A stretch of 64,000 nt of DNA, from positions 1 to 64,000 of the forward strand of contig NZ_JBBCAS010000002.1 of assembly GCF_037203765.1 (NCBI RefSeq), written 5' to 3'. Position numbers and translations under genes: made by a program. Below are positions 34,678 through 41,910 of this stretch, piece after piece. This DNA is from Sediminicola sp037203765. Lineage in GTDB: Bacteria; Bacteroidota; Bacteroidia; Flavobacteriales; Flavobacteriaceae. The notes below the pieces were generated by a model. That model ran no database searches. It saw only the letters and a list, made by a program, of their open reading frames with translations, and was not told the DNA's origin. The first letter of the stretch is position 1, and every line of letters begins with the position of its first letter.

Positions 34678-35466
34678 ATGTACGATTATAACGACCGTAG
34701 ACCAAGCCTGCCTTTTCATTTTGCTAAAAATGTAGATACCAATGAATGGGTTTCAGTCTACAATGTTCCTAGAGGTAAGAACACAAATTGTTATTGTCCA
34801 GTTTGTGGAGAACCCGTTGGAGCAAAAAATAAGGACAAATCACTTGCTCTTCAGCTACAGAAACACCAAAAAACTGCTCATTTTTACCACATTTCAAAAT
34901 CTAATTGTGATCCTTCAGGGGAAACAATATATCATTTAGTTGCCAAAGAGATATTAGAAAAGTCTAAGAGGCTTTTTGTTTACTCTCCTTATGAAGGATA
35001 CTCGGATTTGGTGGGCAAAACAAGTTTGGTAGTTTTCGACGAAGTGATTATCGAGAAGAGAGTGTCTGATCAAATAACATCTATACAACCTGATGCAATA
35101 GGCATTAAAGGGAAATCTGAACTCTATATCGAATTCAAAGTGACAAGTGGAATTAATAACCAAAAAAGAGAATATCTCGAGCGAAATAAAATTGATTGTA
35201 TAGAAATTGATATAAATGAAGCTCGCAAAGGTTGCGATCCTAATGATATAGAAAAGATCAGAACCAATATTACTCAATTACTTGAAAATGGAAGAAAAAA
35301 TTCCTTTAGGTGGGTGCGAAATAAAAAATTAGTCAAGCATTTAAAATTCATTAGAAAAACAGAGGAAGAGAAAAGAAAGTCTGCCATTGAAAAAATAAAG
35401 GAATTATACAGTGAAATTGAAGCTTTAAAAGAAAAATTTTGGCTATCTGATGATGACCTAAAATAA
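34678..35466 (+). CDS. CoiA-like zinc-ribbon/PD-(D/E)XK protein
   Basis: The 262-residue protein begins with a zinc-binding cluster (CYCPVCGEPVGAK, residues 38-50, plus the AHFYH histidines). The segment ETIYHLVAKEIL contributes a Glu at about residue 82. A nuclease core follows with Asp139 (IQPDAIGI) and Glu152-x-Lys154 (LYIEFKV). This arrangement is that of competence-protein-CoiA-like nucleases. The C-terminal 60 residues are a charged coiled coil. Homologues are often found in mobile and defence regions. It ends 10 bp before repeat copy 2, so it is the last gene of the first inter-repeat block. The other two genes of that block are on the opposite strand. Confidence 0.75.
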   Translation: MYDYNDRRPSLPFHFAKNVDTNEWVSVYNVPRGKNTNCYCPVCGEPVGAKNKDKSLALQLQKHQKTAHFYHISKSNCDPSGETIYHLVAKEILEKSKRLFVYSPYEGYSDLVGKTSLVVFDEVIIEKRVSDQITSIQPDAIGIKGKSELYIEFKVTSGINNQKREYLERNKIDCIEIDINEARKGCDPNDIEKIRTNITQLLENGRKNSFRWVRNKKLVKHLKFIRKTEEEKRKSAIEKIKELYSEIEALKEKFWLSDDDLK

Positions 35467-35476
35467 AATATTGATT

Positions 35477-35832
35477 TAGGGATAAGACAGGAGGAGCTTG
35501 ATAACGTGTATTTAAACCTCTAAACATCCTGATAGATTCCTGATAGATTTGAGCTCCTTAGAGGGGCTCTTTTTATGCTTAAAAGTGACCTAAATCCTCC
35601 AACGGTTTTACTGGGCTCAGAGGGTACGGTGCAAAAGTACTTTTTTCTGCACAGTTTTAACATTTACCCCTCACTTAAATACCTATATATCAGCTAAATA
35701 GCCTTCTCACTGGGTGCAAAAGTAGGTCAAAGTATTCCCTTAATAATAACTAAAAAAAAAGTTAAACAAAGCATGGGTTCTCTCTCTCCTGTGGCGGTCA
35801 TTTTCCGACACAGAGAGGTCAGCCAAAACTCT
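35477..35832 (+). repeat. Complex dispersed repeat, copy 2 (with orphan recombinase tail)
   Basis: Copy 2 starts at TAGGGATAAGACAGGAGGAG, exactly where copy 1 starts one base into the codon after the catalytic Tyr. It encodes the tail LGIRQEELDNVYLNL and a stop with no gene in front. Compared with copy 1 the tail has mostly silent or conservative changes (D to N, M to L), so it comes from a related recombinase. Terminator 35551-35574, boxes GCAAAAGTA at 35631 and 35716 (85 bp apart), the palindrome AAAAGTACTTTT and the hairpin 35780-35817 follow. The whole 35467-35846 gap is accounted for. Confidence 0.85.
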
Positions 35833-35846
35833 ATTAGCTATTTTTT

Positions 35847-36950
35847 TTACGTGCCCGGTTCCTTAAGCTTTTTCAACAATTCAATGAATTCATTTATTCC
35901 TTTAATGGCAGTTGGAGAATTAATAAGACCATTAAAACAATTAGGACAGATGAATGTGCCTGACTCTAGAAATAATTCAAAATCGGATCTTTCTAGTTCA
36001 ATATTTGCTCCACATTCTTCGCAATCTAATTTTAATTTTTCAGCAAGAAGTTCAAATATTTTGGAATATTTATTTTTTTCTCCATCTATCCATTCATCCC
36101 AAAGCAGAATGCCAATCAAACGGATCATTACCTTTACATTTAGAAAGTGTTTACTTTCATTAAACGTTAAAAACTGGGATATTATATTGTCAACTACAGA
36201 AACTGAATAAATTAAAAGATAAGGAACAAGGAAATAATAATTTTTCCAATATTTTAACACATCTTCATTTGTTGAGAATACGAAATTTAGATTTTGTTCT
36301 GTTGTTTTATAGTTTTTGTCATTTGTAACTATATGCAGGGCATGATTTGAAATCCCATTTATGCCCTTTCCTAAAGTTTTATCGTATCTTAATTCATAGA
36401 TAAGTTCTGAATTGAAGACTATGTTAGGTTTAGATTTTTTCAGAGCATTTTTAATAATTTTTCTTTTATCAATATTTCTAGCACTAGGGTCGTAATTAGA
36501 CGGTTCCCCATCATGAAAAAATCTGTTTATAAAATCTTCGTCATTATCTAATATCTGTTCAAAAATTAAAAGTTCATCAGTAAATGGTTTTCTTAAGAGT
36601 GCATATGCAACTGACATTTTACCTCTCATCGCACAACTTAAAGATTCAAAAATAAAGTTCACAAAATCAGCTAAAACAGACATCGTAACATGCTTAACAA
36701 GAACTTGTCTTATTTCGTCATTCAATTCATTGCTTTTGAGCCAATCCAACGCGTGAATTTCGCCATTTACCAATTTTTCAATATCTAGATTATTGTCTTT
36801 GTCGATATTGAATATTGTGCTATTTAAAGTGGAGTAATTTTCTTGACTAAAAATTTCAGTAAGTTGATCATAAACTATTGCGCATAGATTATGAATTTTA
36901 TGAAATTTTTTGTCCAAGGGGATTTCATCTCCATCATTTATATATAACAT
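35847..36950 (-). CDS. Unknown protein with C-terminal zinc ribbon
   Basis: This 367-residue protein is not recognised. Residues 1-310 are predicted mostly helical, with no membrane segment that is convincing. The end carries a zinc ribbon, CEEC (residue about 312) and CPNC (about 337), with 21 residues between the pairs. A GISNHALHIVTN segment in the middle recalls HEPN-like His motifs but lacks the Arg spacing. It is encoded toward repeat copy 2, with the stop only 14 bp from the repeat end. An effector or RNA-binding protein is possible; no function is claimed. Confidence 0.6.
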   Translation of the reverse strand: MLYINDGDEIPLDKKFHKIHNLCAIVYDQLTEIFSQENYSTLNSTIFNIDKDNNLDIEKLVNGEIHALDWLKSNELNDEIRQVLVKHVTMSVLADFVNFIFESLSCAMRGKMSVAYALLRKPFTDELLIFEQILDNDEDFINRFFHDGEPSNYDPSARNIDKRKIIKNALKKSKPNIVFNSELIYELRYDKTLGKGINGISNHALHIVTNDKNYKTTEQNLNFVFSTNEDVLKYWKNYYFLVPYLLIYSVSVVDNIISQFLTFNESKHFLNVKVMIRLIGILLWDEWIDGEKNKYSKIFELLAEKLKLDCEECGANIELERSDFELFLESGTFICPNCFNGLINSPTAIKGINEFIELLKKLKEPGT

Positions 36951-37081
36951 ATTTTCTAAAGGGTAGATTTTTGTTTAAATGGTAATTAACGTCTAGGCTA
37001 TTATTAGTTGCGGTCAATGTATTAAGGACATTTCCCGCGTGACATAAAGTTAGTATTAATTGGGAAACATTTTCAGTGTGG

Positions 37082-37117
37082 AAAAAGCATAACAATTGAT
37101 TATAGGTATTGTTATGC
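37082..37117 (-). terminator. Rho-independent terminator of the 37122-37781 gene
   Basis: A perfect 10-bp stem, GCATAACAAT / ATTGTTATGC (37087-37096 with 37108-37117), is followed on the minus strand by TTTTTCC. It lies directly after the stop codon. Confidence 0.75.
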
Positions 37118-37121
37118 ATAA

Positions 37122-37781
37122 TTATTTACATATAAACTCCTTGACAATATGGAACATCGGCGTTGTTTGAAATTTTTGCCCATTAATTGGAGCATGTTGC
37201 ACATGATTTTTAAAGATTAAACTGTTTTTTAATAATCTCAAAAGTCCAATTATTATAAATTCCTCGGTAAAATCATTCGAGAAATTAGAAAAAGAACTAG
37301 AACTGAAAACTTTATTTGAATTTACTTTATCGGCATTATCTAGTTCCAAATATTCTGATATTAGTTTAATTAGTATTATATCATTTTCTGTCAATCCTTC
37401 AATTATATTCAAAACATCTTCCGCTTTTGTATTGTTCTGGAATTCTAAAATCAAAGAAGAGGTTAAAATGTTAGCATATATTTTAATTTTTTCTTGTAAT
37501 CGAGTCCTGACAGCTAAATTTGAAATCTGTACAAAAAGGTCATAAAACTCTTCTGATTCTAAATAAGTATAATTTAATTTATCGCCCTCTATACATTTTA
37601 ATTGATACTCAAGCTCACTTAGTAAGCTTTGAAACCTCTCTTGAGATTTTTTCTGGATTCCAGAGGATAAAAGAATGTCCAGAGTTCCTCCAACATAAGG
37701 TATTGCATTTACCCCAGCACGAAATAGCGTACTATCTGAGTATTTGTTGAGTAAATTTTCAACTTTGTCTTTTGAGCTCAT
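37122..37781 (-). CDS. Unknown protein with N-terminal IPYVGG segment
   Basis: The 219-residue protein begins with a short amphipathic region containing GVNAIPYVGGTLDILLSSG, followed by a helical domain (RFQSLLSELEYQL). A C-terminal part of about 100 residues (SEYLELDN through FIIIGLLRLL) looks like a winged helix. I recall similar N-terminal IPYVGG segments in small proteins of accessory regions, but cannot name the family with confidence. It is the last gene of a minus-strand series with the two small genes at 37824 and 38069 and has its own terminator. Confidence 0.55.
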   Translation of the reverse strand: MSSKDKVENLLNKYSDSTLFRAGVNAIPYVGGTLDILLSSGIQKKSQERFQSLLSELEYQLKCIEGDKLNYTYLESEEFYDLFVQISNLAVRTRLQEKIKIYANILTSSLILEFQNNTKAEDVLNIIEGLTENDIILIKLISEYLELDNADKVNSNKVFSSSSFSNFSNDFTEEFIIIGLLRLLKNSLIFKNHVQHAPINGQKFQTTPMFHIVKEFICK

Positions 37782-37823
37782 TTTAATTATGCCTTATAGC
37801 CATTTTTGTAGCAAGTTTTTTTT

Positions 37824-38063
37824 CTATGTCAGTTTCAAAATTTTTCCAACTAACTCCTTATTGACAGCACTTGCATCATCATATAAGCGTTGTTTAATTT
37901 CTGGCGATAAATCATCAACGGTTAGGTTTTCTTCAATGTTCTGTCCTCCTGGATAAATACTCTTGTCATAAAAATGAAGAACTGAACCATCATCGTATAA
38001 AGTATAATCATCATCTAATACTCCTTTAATTCTGTGTGACACAGAAATTGCTTTTTTTGCCAT
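37824..38063 (-). CDS. Small unknown protein
   Basis: A 79-residue protein of mixed charge (MAKKAISVSHRIKGVLDDDY start), with a beta-rich first half and helical second half and no recognised motif. It lies 5 bp after the end of the HhH-type gene on the same strand and was probably co-expressed with it. The tight spacing suggests a two-gene module, for example a toxin-antitoxin pair or a modification partner; this is inference. Confidence 0.55.
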   Translation of the reverse strand: MAKKAISVSHRIKGVLDDDYTLYDDGSVLHFYDKSIYPGGQNIEENLTVDDLSPEIKQRLYDDASAVNKELVGKILKLT

Positions 38064-38068
38064 ATTTA

Positions 38069-38594
38069 TTATTTATATAAGTTAGTATATTCCTTATCCA
38101 AGTTTATTCTGTTATATGCAAAAAGTCCTTTTTCGATTTCTCTTGCTGTTTTATTATTTTCACGTGATAAAACTCTAATAATATTTAGATATTCAATCCA
38201 ATTATTTTCTGTAATGGTTTTCCATTTTATCATTCCTAAATCCGTCAACGATTGAAGACATCTTTCGTCAATTATAGGATAAATTTCGGGATTAACTGCT
38301 GATAAAATTGCCGAAGCAGTTGGAATTTGAACACCTTTTAATTCCTTTAGAATTTTTATCTTTTTGAGTTCATCCTTTTCGCTAAATGCTAATTTGGTTT
38401 GGGAAATCACTTCTTTATCAGTGTTTAAATCATATAATCGTTTCGGTCTTCTTGATTTCCAAAGACATATTGCTAAAAATTCCGATTTTTCAAGCCAACC
38501 TCTTTTTTTTGATTACTTTACCCATTCGGAATATTTGTTTTTCCAACTCGTATTGGGTGATGTAATATTCTAAATTTTCAATAAATACGTTCAT
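38069..38594 (-). pseudogene. HhH-GPD-like protein, frameshifted at an A8 run
   Basis: The intact-looking part (38410-38069) has a helix-hairpin-helix region, LKGVQIPTASAILSAV, followed by the Asp-containing IYPIIDERCLQSL, as in the base-excision glycosylase (HhH-GPD) superfamily. Upstream, a reading frame from ATG 38594 (MNVFIENLEYYITQYELEKQ) runs to a run of eight A (T8 at 38503-38510 on the plus strand) and stops soon after. With seven A the frames join into one protein of about 174 residues. So the gene is broken by one extra base, is slippage-decoded, or contains a sequencing error. No catalytic lysine is assigned. Confidence 0.65.
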
Positions 38595-38603
38595 TTTTCA
38601 AAT

Positions 38604-38747
38604 TGGCTACAACGTGTTTGTATATGGTTGTTGCGTGTTTTAAGCACCTAATTTAGCAAATACAAACCGAATAGAGAATCCGAGAGGATTATCGTAAGGA
38701 GGCAATAACTAGCAATAAATTATATACGGTGTTGGCAACTGGCTTTT
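38604..38747. repeat. Long imperfect palindrome in the gene spacer (attC-like)
   Basis: The spacer between the HhH-type and DUF2971 genes is almost entirely an imperfect inverted repeat. Left arm blocks CAAC, GTATAT and TTGTTGC pair with right arm blocks GCAATAA, ATATAC and GTTG. A small inner hairpin (AATCC-GAGA-GGATT) sits near its centre. Both ends carry TTGGC. The size (~140 bp), imperfect pairing and location between two cassette-like genes recall integron attC sites and Vibrio VCR elements. No integron integrase is present, so this is a structural resemblance only. Confidence 0.55.
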
Positions 38748-38750
38748 ATT

Positions 38751-39755
38751 TTATAAATAAACTTTATCTTCTCTTATCATTTGAATTGTATTCCAATCTA
38801 CTTTATTAAAATGAACCTTTTCAGCACTTCTTTTGAATTCAGTTCCGTTTTGGTATTCTCCACAAAAGTAAATTTTGTCATTATAATGGTCTATTAGAAA
38901 GTTGATAAAGTCTAAATCGGAATTGGGTTTTAGTTGATAGGTTTTTTCGTCAATTACTTTTTTTAAATTTGATGAGTTGAAAAAACGCTTACCTAAAACT
39001 ATTGATTTTATTGCATCTTTTGGATAATATACCTTTCTGTCATGATGACTTGGAATATCTTCAAAAGGACCATTAATAGAATTAGGTACACCATAGTCCG
39101 ATGTATAAGTCATTAATCTCCACTCGTCTTCGTAACTCCAATCCTTTCTTTTAACAGCAGTTGAATAAAGAAATGGTATGTCTGGTGAATTAAAACCATT
39201 ACCAAAAAAATCAATACTTTCTAATTTGTCAACGTATTGTATTGGAAAAAAAGCATAATTGTTCAATTTTGGATTTAAACCCTTTAGGTTATTTTTTATA
39301 TGGTTCCAGTCTAATTCAATCATAAATCCACTTTCTGTAGAATAGTGCGCCCACATTAAGGTCTGCAATGAATTAGTTGTTAAAGATATTACTCCAGCAT
39401 CTTTAGAAGCCAATTCAAAAAACTTCTGTTTTATAGTCTCAAAACCACTTGCTTTTTCTTTCTCATAGTCTATTACCAATACTTTATCAAAACCATACTG
39501 CTTATAGAATTTTTCAAATACTGCTTTCGATAAATTTGTAAAATCCCATAAAAGACTTGAACTATCAATAGAGTCGTTTAGATGATATGGATGACTACAA
39601 AATAAATAATTTTTTATTATTGCGTCAATGCTATATTCTGTCTTACCGTAATATTTGAAAACTGTTTCAGGTTGTTTTATTTCATTAGATAATTCAACTT
39701 CATAATTTCCATTAGCCAGTTTATATGTTCGGTCTCCGTATTTGTATTCACTCAT
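38751..39755 (-). CDS. DUF2971 domain-containing protein
   Basis: The 334-residue protein matches the DUF2971 pattern: an N-terminal VFKYYGKTEYSIDAI, HPYHLNDSIDS near residue 60, ISLTTNSLQTLMWAHYSTESG around residue 130-145, and a later RKDWSYEDEWRLM. The family is widespread in defence islands and mobile elements; its biochemical function is not settled to my knowledge. There is no signal peptide. It is on the minus strand with a GTTAGGC box (39777-39783) in its upstream spacer and the palindromic spacer behind it, so it looks like a single-gene cassette. Confidence 0.8.
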   Translation of the reverse strand: MSEYKYGDRTYKLANGNYEVELSNEIKQPETVFKYYGKTEYSIDAIIKNYLFCSHPYHLNDSIDSSSLLWDFTNLSKAVFEKFYKQYGFDKVLVIDYEKEKASGFETIKQKFFELASKDAGVISLTTNSLQTLMWAHYSTESGFMIELDWNHIKNNLKGLNPKLNNYAFFPIQYVDKLESIDFFGNGFNSPDIPFLYSTAVKRKDWSYEDEWRLMTYTSDYGVPNSINGPFEDIPSHHDRKVYYPKDAIKSIVLGKRFFNSSNLKKVIDEKTYQLKPNSDLDFINFLIDHYNDKIYFCGEYQNGTEFKRSAEKVHFNKVDWNTIQMIREDKVYL

Positions 39756-39809
39756 TTTTTTAGCTTGTTACCACCAGTTAGGCTATGATTGCGTTGTTGA
39801 GATTTGATG

Positions 39810-40295
39810 TTAATATAATGGTGAATTTCTATACTTAAGGTCGGGTAAAGAACTTTTATTTTCAAAATAACGAACATTGCCCTTTTTCATACTTGGCATT
39901 AAGAAAACACTAATGTAATATCCTGTCTTTTCGAATTGATAATAGTCAGTTTTTTTTTCCATTGAACCAGCTTTTAATATGCTATAGCCCAAATAACTTG
40001 CATTTTCTTTAATATATTTTACTCTTTTATAAAAATCAGTCAAATAATAATGCCAAACTGAATATGAAATACAAAGGTTTGTATCATAGTCGAAGTGAAA
40101 ACTATTTTCACCATCTTCATAATAATAATAAATCGAGGAACCCATATTAATCATAACACCACCCCCATCCATTGGAGGACTGATTCTGGTAGGCTCCCCA
40201 AATTTCAGTACAATATCTTGTTGGGATTTCCCTATTTGGGCATGCGTAGTTAAAGTAATCAATAGTAAGACTAAAAGTAAAAAAGGGGATTTCAT
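39810..40295 (-). CDS. Secreted protein of unknown function
   Basis: The 161-residue protein has a clear signal peptide (MKSPFLLLVLLLITLTTHAQ, cleavage after the Ala-Gln site). It is followed by a short IGKSQQDIVLKFGEPT segment resembling the start of small SmpA/BamE-like periplasmic domains. The remainder is Tyr-rich beta strands (SSIYYYYEDGENSFHFDY). No lipobox is present. It is the only exported protein among the island's cassette genes and sits next to repeat copy 3. Function unknown. Confidence 0.6.
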   Translation of the reverse strand: MKSPFLLLVLLLITLTTHAQIGKSQQDIVLKFGEPTRISPPMDGGGVMINMGSSIYYYYEDGENSFHFDYDTNLCISYSVWHYYLTDFYKRVKYIKENASYLGYSILKAGSMEKKTDYYQFEKTGYYISVFLMPSMKKGNVRYFENKSSLPDLKYRNSPLY

Positions 40296-40474
40296 TAATT
40301 TAAGGTTTGGTTATTTTGGCCTACAAAGAAAACAAAAAATCAAGGAAATATTCTATATTTTAATATTGAATATTTTAAATATAAGGTGACTTAAGTTAAA
40401 TTAACAATGAAGATATTTAAGGTATTCTATTATACCTTGATTTATTTTATTTGATATCCACAGATAAAAAATTT

Positions 40475-40780
40475 GGCTCTTTTTATGCTTAAAAGTGACC
40501 TAAAAAGACCAACGGTTTTACTGGGGTTCCCAGAGCAGGGGCAAAAGTACTTTTTTCTGCACAGTTTTAACATTTACCACTCACTTAAACACCTCTCTAT
40601 CAAATAAATAGACTTCTATCTGGGTGCAAAACTAGGTTAATGTATTCCCTTAATAACAACTATTAAAAAAAAGCTAAACAAAAGCGAGGGTTTTCTCTCT
40701 CTCCTGTGGTGGTATTTTTTCCGCCACAGAGAGCCAAGCCAAAATCCCTGCAGGGATTACCCTCCTAAACAAGCAAAAAC
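40475..40780 (+). repeat. Complex dispersed repeat, copy 3 (5'-truncated)
   Basis: Copy 3 joins the consensus at GGCTCTTTTTATGCTT, in the right arm of the terminator hairpin, so the recombinase tail and left terminator arm are missing. The rest is intact: AACGGTTTTACTGGG, boxes GCAAAAGTA at 40541 and GCAAAACTA at 40626 (85 bp apart), GCACAGTTTTAACATTTAC, and a hairpin CTGTGGTGG (40704-40712) with CCGCCACAG (40721-40729). It shares the ATTACCCTCCTAA end with copy 1. The preceding 40296-40474 has no gene, only a small inverted repeat AAGGTAT/ATACCTT at 40419-40438. Nothing is seen in 40781-40830. Confidence 0.85.
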
Positions 40781-40830
40781 AGGTTTTTACAAATTGTTAT
40801 TAATAATTACTGCTCCGAATCACATCTATA

Positions 40831-41325
40831 TTAATTAATGAATTTATCATAAACAACCACGTAGGTAGTATTGATATTATCTTCATTTGAATATCCAATC
40901 GTTATATTAAAAAAAGTTAATTCCCATGTTCTTAGATGTCCTTTTGGCTCGTTTTCTAATTCATATAAATCCACTGACTTAAATTCCTTTCTTAATAGCA
41001 TATCCTCTCCTAGTCTAGAGCTATATCTATCTATCAAATTACGAGTTTCTCTAGTGTCTCTATTATTCATTGCCATATAAAGAAATTTTGTGCCGTTTTG
41101 ATAATCGTTAAGACTTACAAAATCAAAATCCCTTTCTCTATTATCATAGGTTATCTCAGACCCTATAATAACCTCATCTAGCTCCTCCTGTAAAGAAAGT
41201 TCATATGATTCCATCTCGTCATGATTAAAGTCGTAGGGGTTGCAACCTATGTCGGAAAGTATTTCCTTCAGTCGACTTTTACGACTTTCATCACTCTCCT
41301 TTTTGAATCTATCAAATAGCCCCAT
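40831..41325 (-). CDS. Unknown small protein
   Basis: This 164-residue cytoplasmic protein starts MGLFDRFKKESDESRKSRLK. It has an acidic middle region and a C-terminal beta-rich part (TWELTFFNITIGYSNE). No family is recognised. An N-terminal GLFDRFKK-type amphipathic helix is common in small proteins that touch membranes or partners, but this is weak evidence. It is the first gene beyond repeat copy 3, and its codon use is closer to the two recombinases than to the AT-rich cassette genes, so it may belong to the element backbone. Confidence 0.55.
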   Translation of the reverse strand: MGLFDRFKKESDESRKSRLKEILSDIGCNPYDFNHDEMESYELSLQEELDEVIIGSEITYDNRERDFDFVSLNDYQNGTKFLYMAMNNRDTRETRNLIDRYSSRLGEDMLLRKEFKSVDLYELENEPKGHLRTWELTFFNITIGYSNEDNINTTYVVVYDKFIN

Positions 41326-41407
41326 GTAACAATTTAGATTTTTGATTATGTTTAAAATAAGATTACTCTAAAAATTTCTTTCATTCCATTTTAGCTAAGC
41401 TCGAGTT

Positions 41408-41632
41408 TTACGCTATAAGCATAGGTAAATACTTGATTAGGGATAAGATTAAGGGTATTGCTATGAGCATAACCAGAGCAAAGGTATTACTAGTATTTTT
41501 CTTATTTGACTCCACTAACTGACTTAATAAGTAGTTAGTCTCAAGCATAAGCTCCTTGTCAGTCTTATCGTTATTGCTATTGAAGTAATTATTTCTAGCT
41601 ATCTCTAAATTCCTTTCTTTCTGAGTTGGCAT
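41408..41632 (-). CDS. Small single-pass membrane protein
   Basis: The 74-residue protein has a charged, helical N-terminal part (KTDKELMLETNYLLSQLVE) and one C-terminal membrane helix (FALVMLIAIPLILSLIKYL). The topology, with a cytoplasmic helix and tail anchor, is like small membrane effectors or holin-like proteins, but no family is recognised. It lies on the same strand as the preceding small gene, within the probable element backbone. Confidence 0.5.
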   Translation of the reverse strand: MPTQKERNLEIARNNYFNSNNDKTDKELMLETNYLLSQLVESNKKNTSNTFALVMLIAIPLILSLIKYLPMLIA

Positions 41633-41874
41633 GATGTTCTTGATTGGGTTGTGAATCTGAATGTTTTAATCATCGTCTTTTAAGCTCCTCTTTAATTTCA
41701 GTTAATAAGTCTGCTATATCATTTATCTTGTAGTACCAGAGGATAATTGATCTTATTGCAAGGAATACTACCACTACAAAACTATTGCATATACTAATAA
41801 TAAAATTTCATTGGTCATATCTTTTATTAGTTCGATTAAGTTGTGAATATAAGGTAAAAACTGAGAATATTAAC

Positions 41875-41882
41875 TATGTTTG
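41875..41882 (+). promoter_or_regulatory. -7 promoter box for the HTH regulator
   Basis: TATGTTTG matches TAnnTTTG exactly and lies 28 bp upstream of the ATG at 41911. No clear -33 element is seen. Confidence 0.45.
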
Positions 41883-41910
41883 TGTTGAATGGATTATAAT
41901 AATTAAAGCT

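Noticed and set aside
32531..40780. CRISPR or simple insertion-sequence copies as an explanation for the three repeats
   Set aside because: The repeats are long, few and kilobases apart, encode no transposase and have no terminal inverted repeats or target duplications that I can see.
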